From the NCBI GenBank assembly GCA_002104945.1, contig MCFH01000008.1, positions 1,046,501 through 1,110,500 of the forward strand: a stretch of DNA of 64,000 nucleotides, given 5' to 3'. The notes beneath the pieces are model-generated. The model made no database searches and had not been told where the DNA came from. It saw nothing but the letters and a program-made list of their open reading frames with translations. Shown in pieces: positions 57,023 through 64,000 of the stretch; position 1 is the stretch's first letter; each line of letters begins with the position of its first letter. The translations under genes were made by a program, and so were the position numbers. The stretch comes from Piromyces finnis. Taxonomy: Eukaryota; Neocallimastigomycota; Neocallimastigomycetes; Neocallimastigales; Neocallimastigaceae.

Positions 57023-60000
57023 TTATAAAGCTAACGTTTTAATCCATGAAAAATTTATATCATCTGTGTATGAATCTCTCATTCTTACAAGACATTCATT
57101 AACATTATCAACAGCATCAAAAATATTTTTTCTAATATTAGTAATGAGTTGACGACGGATTTTGGAATTAATCATCGGAGATCCTAATGAATATAATATG
57201 CTTTCAACATATTTTTAAGTAAAAATTATATAATAAAAATATTTTAGAGAATGATATCATGAGGATTTATCATATTAATTCAATTATATATACCCAAATT
57301 TAGAACGATTCACTTCAAGATGTAAATCATCAACAAAACATTCAATCTTTCTTGGTACAATAATTCTATATGGATCATTTTTACATATTTCAAATTTAGT
57401 CATTATAGTTATTCCCTTACCACCAACCTAAAAAAAAAAAGTATTAATATAAAAAAAAAAAAAGATTCTTTAATAATTAGTAAATATTATAAAGAGTGGG
57501 TATTATTAATTTTGCCATACAGTAAAATTAGCAACTCCCCAGTCTGTCATTTTTGGAAAACCTTTTTTCTTATGATACCAGAATGGAACATCTCTAATAT
57601 CTGCTTGAATTTCATAACTTTTTTTTCATATATTCAATATTATAATTATGATGATATATATGATAATATATATGAATAAATTAGATATAAAATATTTTTA
57701 TTATTTATTTATTCATTTATTGTATCCAATTTATTGTGATACATATAAAATACATTTATAAAATATAAAAAAATAATACGTACAGATTCAATGTAATATA
57801 ATTTCTAAAATCATTATTAATAGACTTTCTTAAACCAATAATAGATGAATGTTTAATCTCAATTAATTGTATACATCCATAATGATAGTCGATTATTATT
57901 ATTATAAATATTATAAATGTTTACATTTAATAAAACAAAAATTATATAGATCAATAAATTAATAGATATATAGTTATTACTTTGGCTTCCATAACATTAG
58001 GTAAAAAATTATCACTAGATAAGAAAATGTCTTCCATAACAAGATGATAGTTTGAGTCTTCATATTCTAATCTCGAGATTGGAATATATCTTATATTTTG
58101 AACTACAATCTATAAAAAAGAAAATATCATTATAAACAATAAATAATATAAATTTATGATTTCTTTATAAAATAAATATTAAAGATTATTACTGGAAGAG
58201 ACATAGTAATAATATCTTTAAATAGATCCTTTTTAAAAGTAACTTTTCCATTTCTTTAATATATTATAATAAAGAAAATGATTTAATTATTATCTAAAAT
58301 TGTTATGTTATATATATATTTATGACACTCAGTACTATATAAAAATTAAAACTATTTTTTTACCTATTCATAAAAATATCTTTTGTTAATTGCATTAAAC
58401 TATGGGAAAATCTTCTAGTTAATGGATCAGAAATTAAATGATCCATGTATTTGGAACTTTCATTTAAAACTGTTTCTAATTCATTATGGAAATATTTTTG
58501 ATGAGAATATTTTTCCGAGAAATTTAAAATACCTTCATCTAATAACATCATTCCAACATCAATATATTCTTGACTTTGAATATATTGTGGATCTTTTAAT
58601 ACTCTATACAAATATTTATTAATCTTTGATAAAATTTAAATTATATAAATAATTATAATCATGTATTTATGATAAATATTATAGTATTATTAATAACCTT
58701 TTTAATATATTCTTTTTTAAATTTATCATTTTTAACATATTCACGAATATTTCCCAAAGCAATTAATAATTTATTTAATGAATAGCCTTGAGCAAGATTT
58801 TCCATAATAGTCTTTATATATAGATATAATAGGTATTTTTTTGTATATATACACAATAAATTGATTTTTTTGTTAAATTTCTATTAAAATTAAAAAAAAA
58901 AGAAAATATTTAAATACACTAAATTTACTTTTAAAGCTCTTAAAGATTCAGTAATATTATAATCTTCAATGGAAGAATCCACTGATTTTTCCGCATTTTT
59001 CATAGTATATATACCATTTTTAATAAAATCATTGACTAATTTAATTAAAACTGAAATTGAATTTTGATACAACTCATTTCTATCATTAAAGAAATTTTAT
59101 GTATGTTTAATAATAATAATAATAAAAGGTATTATAAAATGTTAGGTTATAAATTTTTTGTGTTATAAAAACAAAAAATATAATAATTATGTAAATATTA
59201 AAATAAATTTATACCTTTGAACCTCAGAAATGATCACTTGAAGTCTTTTCAAAATATTATAAATAATATCTTTATTAAATTTGGATTTTATAGTATAATT
59301 CATCATATTTATTTTTGATATGGGGATTTTTTGAGATATTTTATTTTTCATAATGCCAAGATTCATATTTTGAACTGAATTAGAAATTCGCTTTAATGAA
59401 ATACTCTCTTTTTTACTTTTGATATCACTTATATCATCTAAACTGTTACTCTTATATAAAGATGATGCCTTTTGAGATGTAATAAAACTAGAAAATGTTG
59501 AGGATACTGGATGTTTCAATTTATATTGATATTTACTTGATCTATACTTGTTTTTATAAATATTATTTTCATCTTCTTCTTCGGTAACCTGATTCTCATA
59601 GAAATTTTTGGAATTATCAAGGAATTCATTAGATTCATAATTTATATCAATTTCTTGATAAAGATTAGAATTATTTTCTTCATTTAATGTTTCATTTTTA
59701 GATGAGTTTGGATTCATTCCATCATGAACACTAACCTTTTGATAAGAATTACTATTATTACTTCTAATGCTGTTATTACTAATACTACCACCTTCCTCTT
59801 TACCTTCGCTTTTTCTAAGATGAGTTGAAGGATTAGTTTTATCATTCATAGAATTAAGTGGTGTTGTAGTGAAATAGTGATATTCTTCTTCATCGTCACT
59901 TTTATTACTTTTATTATCTTTAGAAAATCGACCTGTAGAATTAAATTTTTCATCAAAAGAATGATTATTCTTTTCCAATAACGAATTCTCGTCATATTGT

Positions 60001-60184
60001 AATTTCTCATCTGATTTAGTAAAAGTTTTATTAAACACTTCAACAATAATTTCTTTAATTAATTGGTTTATATCAGAAATAAGATCTTGAAAATTAGAAT
60101 TGGATAAGAAAAGTTGAATAATTCCAAAAATTTCAGAATATACTATAGAAAAAAAAAATAAAAAAAAAAAGAGAGAAAATAGTA

Positions 60185-60228
<44 letters not shown>

Positions 60229-61806
60229 GTAAAATATTTTGATGATGTTATTAAATATATATATAGATAAGATAAATATTTCAACTTGAATATATATATA
60301 TGGAATTTACCTTGTTTAATTTCATTTTTATCTGCTTTACGTTCTCTTGAGTTTCTTTTTCCTAAAAATTTAAATATATTTGTTATAAATAAATATATTT
60401 ACATAGGATATTTAAATGATTTTTTTATATAAAAATATTACCTTCAATAAGATTCGAAGTTAAAGAGGAAGTTTTAGTTGATAATCTAGAATAATAGATG
60501 AGTTTTTGTAAACTTTCATCTTTATTTTTTTCTTGGAGCATTAAATAAATAATATCTAAGAATTCCATCCAATCGTTAAATAAATATTTTCCATCTGCAG
60601 AAAGGTTAACGGAATATTCTCTTAAATGTTGAGAATTTCGAATTTGATTAATGAAAATAAAAAGTTGACTATTTGTAGGTAATTTTCCATTCGCTAAAGC
60701 TTTAAATGCCCCAAATATTTTTCGTTTACGTTGATATTCTTGATACTTTACCCTAGGATCATGAACTGATTTTGGTAATCTAAAAACTCGATTCGGATCA
60801 TCTGCTGGAGAAATAACCATATTTGGAAGTGGTTTATATTTATTGGATTTGGAATGTTTAGTAGAATGAAAATAAGGTCGTTTGGGAAAATTGGAAGGAT
60901 GATTAGTTGAAGAAGAAGTAGATGAAGAAGAGGAAGTAGATGATGAAGATGATGAAGAGGAAGAGGAGGAACTTGAACTGGTCTCTAAAGAAACTCTTGG
61001 ATCATCTAAATAACATTCATCCATGGAACGAGAACGATGAAGAGAATCTGCTTGTCGATAATATCCACCACCTAAAAGAAAAGATCTTGGACGAGGGCGT
61101 GGATCAACACTACGAGAATGGATTTTAATTTGAGATCCTTCCTTAGATTGATTAGAAGAAAGAGAAGAAAAAGAGGTTGAGCGAGTATGTTTTGACATTT
61201 TATAATATTCTGAATTATTGAAAGTGTTGTCCTCACGTTTAGTAGAAGTAAAATCATAATAATATGGTTGATCCGAATGAATTGATGGATTTTGATTCTC
61301 ATAAGAAAAATTTTTCCTTTTATAATTGTACTGATTATTATTAGAAGTGGAGCCTTGCTCATAAATAATTGGATTCTTGAAAGCATTAACATCTAAATCG
61401 TAAAAATTTAATTTTTTATCATCTTTTTTATCAAAGTATGCTTGTAATATAGAAGATTCATCACAATACTTACCAGCAGAATCTGTATTATAATTATAAA
61501 GAAAAAAAATTATTAAAATTTAAAAAAAAAATTAAATTTTATTTATATATATAAGTATAGGTATTTCATTGGATTATTTAAATTACTCGTAGGATAATCA
61601 TTTTCATAAATATTTGGATAATGACTAGAAACATTCTCACCATCAGAATGGGCAACTGGCTTAGACAAACGACGAGAACGACGGAAGTACCTATTTTTTT
61701 TACTTTTGATTTTTATACCTGCCTAAAATAGATTAACAAGAGTCATTAATAATAATAATAAAAAAAAGCATATATATATATTTTTCTTTTTTTTTTTTTT
61801 TACCAT
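57023..61806 (-). CDS. HAM1-like protein (HAM1 N- and C-terminal domains)
   Basis: A dozen or more exons. The coding part of exon 1 is only the ATG (61806-61804), then exons 61722-61587, 61482-60442, 60361-60311, 60142-59215, 59079-58929, 58811-58698, 58623-58364 and several more to the TAA at 57025-57023. After a basic, Ser-rich N-terminus (a pure Ser/Thr run near 60900-60970) comes the HAM1_N-type block with PADDPNRVFRLPKSVHDPR, ALANGKLPTNSQLF and NLSADGKYLFNDWMEFLD. Further exons give SDPLTRRFSHSLMQLTKDIF and, in the C-terminal part, VPFWYHKKKGFPKMTDWG and VANFTVGGKGITI. This resembles the fungal HAM1 family, first met as a hyphal-anastomosis protein in Neurospora; its C-terminal part has a lipid-binding-like fold (from memory). 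A phospho-rich loop of over 200 residues (exon at 60142-59215) separates the halves. Confidence 0.83.
60182..60224. repeat. (TAA)n-(TTA)n palindromic microsatellite
   Basis: Five to six AAT units meet eight ATT units, making a self-complementary tract inside a HAM1-like intron directly upstream of the exon at 60142. Confidence 0.9.
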
Positions 61807-64000
61807 AATAAAAAATATATAGTTTGATTAATATATATTACAATTATTGTTAATATTATTTACAAATATAGATTATTATTTTATTATTGTAATAATAGTT
61901 TTTTTTTAAAGATTGTTTTTCCTTTTTTTATAAAAAAAGGAATATATAATAAATTGTCAAATTAACTTTTGATTTTATTTTTTATAATATTTTATTGATA
62001 TAAAAGTTAAAATAATAGTAACACTTTTTAAAGGATAAAGTCAAATTAATTTATTAACTACAATAATTAAATAGGTCAAAAAAAAAGAAAGAAATATAAA
62101 TTATTAAATTATTATTAAATAATATCTAAAAATGTTAGTAGTTTAAAATATCATAGATTTTAATTTTTAAAAAGAATGTGTTAAACTTTTAATTTTTTTT
62201 TCACACAAACTATATTTGTATAATTTAACTCTTCTAACAATTCAAAAAAAGTAATAATAATAATGATGATGATGATAATAATAATAATGAAAATTTTACT
62301 AAATAATAAAGTATTCGAAGTCTTCTTAAGAATCTATTAATCTATACCAACAAAATATTATGTTAGAAATATTAATATCTATAATTCAATGGACTTAATA
62401 AAAACAATTTTTTATATTCAATGAATATTTATATTACACAAAAGAAAAGGATTAAAATGATTTTCAGATTATATTATAAGATATTTATTTATTACAACAA
62501 CAAGTACTTTTTTTTTGGAAAAAAAAAAAAAAGAGACATTTAATAATTTTAAAAAATATATTGCAAAAGTGGTTTGATTATATAAAATTAAATATGACTT
62601 TATTATTTAAAACACTTTATATTTTAATTATTATTATATCTAAATTAAACATAAAAGTATAATACATAATTCTTATTGAAAAAAAAAAGTTAATATAAAA
62701 AACCTTTTTTTTATACAGAAATTAAAAAAAAAAGAATTAAATCTTTATTTGATTTTGTAAATTAAAATTTTCATTATTGTAAAGTAAGCCATAAAAAAAA
62801 TAATGATTAAACTTTTATTTATCAATTAATATAAAAATTCAAAAGAATTAACATTTCTTTTTGATTTAATATAGAATGGAGATAGTAATGCATTATTTAG
62901 TTTTAATTAAATATTTTATTTAATTAAATAATTTTTTTTTCATTTTCTTACTATAAAAAAAAAGACCATTAATAGTAATAGAGAAATTTTTAATTTTTAA
63001 TTTCTAATAATATTTATTATTATAAGATTATTAGTAAAAGTATTTTTATGTTAATTTCAAATGTAATTTCTTAACGAAATTTAAATAATCTATTTTCAAT
63101 AAATTAATAAATTTATGTCAATTTCAAAATCAACTCTTTTACTAATAATTATTAGTAATAACATATAATATTTTATATTTTTTAAATTTAATATAAAATA
63201 TTTTTTGATGAATTATAATGTTTAATGAGATATTATATTACTAAATTTCCAATTTATTAGTATAAAATAAAAGTTATCATTTTTTTATAATAAAATGTTT
63301 TGATTCAAAAAAAAAAGTTAGCTTTAATTAATATACATCATTTTAAAATTTAATAAATTGATTCAAATTAAAACTCTAAATCTAAATAGGCAATATTTAT
63401 AATAATTAGTTTTAAAAATTAATATATGAAAACAAACTATAGAACAAAAAAAAAAAAGCATTAAAAAAAATAAAAAAGTATCATTATAGACTTTCAAAAA
63501 AAATATTAATTTATACTTATGCCATACTCTATTGAATTATTATATATATAATGATAAAATGGTAATTTTTTTTTTAAAATATATGAAATAATTAATTTTT
63601 CAAAATATCTATTTGAGAAAATAATAAAATTTTGGCGTGGTTAAAAAAAAAGATAGTGATGTAATTATTAATTAAAAATAATATCAAAAAGTTAAAATAT
63701 AAAATTGTAATTAATCTATTTTGAAATGAAAAAAATTAATTAAATATATTATTATTTTTATTACAACCCTTAAGTATTAATATTAATAATAACAACAATT
63801 TTTTTTTCTCTAAAATATTTCTATTTCAAAATGCAAAGTTAAAATTTTGATGTAGCCAATTTAATTTTAAAAACTTTAATTATATTAATAATTTTTCCCT
63901 TTTTTAGATCAAAAGTTTTTTATTAAAATTATTAATAATAATTAAATTAAATAATCAAAATAAGTTTTCTTTTTTTATAAATTGTGAATATTCATTCTAT
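61807..64000. other. Terminal intergenic region, no gene seen
   Basis: 2.2 kb to the end of the window. It holds the HAM1-like promoter and A/T-rich sequence in which all frames close quickly. No RNA gene, repeat of note or exon-like patch was found. Confidence 0.5.

Overview
The window is very AT-rich eukaryotic DNA (roughly 80-85% A+T by eye) with many short GT-AG introns, long homopolymer runs and trinucleotide or tetranucleotide repeats. The gene content points to a flagellated (zoosporic) fungus. Fungal families (a HAM1-like protein, an Rgd1-like F-BAR/RhoGAP, a tentative Zds1-like protein) sit beside flagellar genes (IFT56, SPATA17) that most non-flagellated fungi have lost. Base composition, Asn/Ser-rich low-complexity protein stretches and a Stealth-type glycan phosphotransferase best fit an anaerobic gut fungus (Neocallimastigomycota). 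That placement is an inference; there is no rRNA marker here.

Layout. 1-0.8 kb: 3' end of an unrecognised membrane protein (+). 2.5-7.8 kb: a 19-exon RasGEF preceded by about five ubiquitin-like modules (+), apparently containing a 2-nt microexon. 8.7-9.3 kb: a decayed leucine-rich-repeat gene, with an orphan Thr-rich exon on the other strand. 9.9-10.5 kb: PAM18/TIM14, the J-protein of the inner-membrane import motor (+). 11.2-19.7 kb: three minus-strand genes in a row, IFT56, CCDC124/Lso2 and F-BAR-RhoGAP. 21.0-22.8 kb: the kinetochore protein MIS12 (+), divergent from the RhoGAP. 23.5-28.8 kb: an unrecognised gene and a large disordered Zds1-like gene (-). 31.8-35.1 kb: SPATA17 (-). 35-40.6 kb: a long stretch without genes. 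40.6-45.6 kb: a roughly six-TM cyclic-nucleotide phosphodiesterase (+) interrupted by what looks like a textbook AT-AC (U12-type) intron. 46.6-49.8 kb: two paralogous cysteine-rich type I membrane proteins (-). 52.1-54.9 kb: a single-exon, internally duplicated Stealth protein whose second copy has lost its acidic motifs (-). 57.0-61.8 kb: a HAM1-like lipid-binding-fold protein (-), followed by 2.2 kb without a recognisable gene.

The genes are not an operon or pathway cluster. Common themes are flagellum assembly (IFT56, SPATA17), small-GTPase and cyclic-nucleotide signalling (RasGEF, RhoGAP, membrane PDE), cell division (MIS12, perhaps Zds1-like), protein synthesis and import (CCDC124, PAM18) and the cell surface or secretory pathway (Stealth, Cys-rich pair). 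The most unusual observations concern splicing: a 2-nt exon inside the conserved RasGEF core, an AT-AC intron in the PDE, an intron minisatellite carrying five perfect TACTAAC branch-point boxes, and introns placed directly after the start ATG. No tRNA, rRNA, CRISPR array or intact transposon was recognised.
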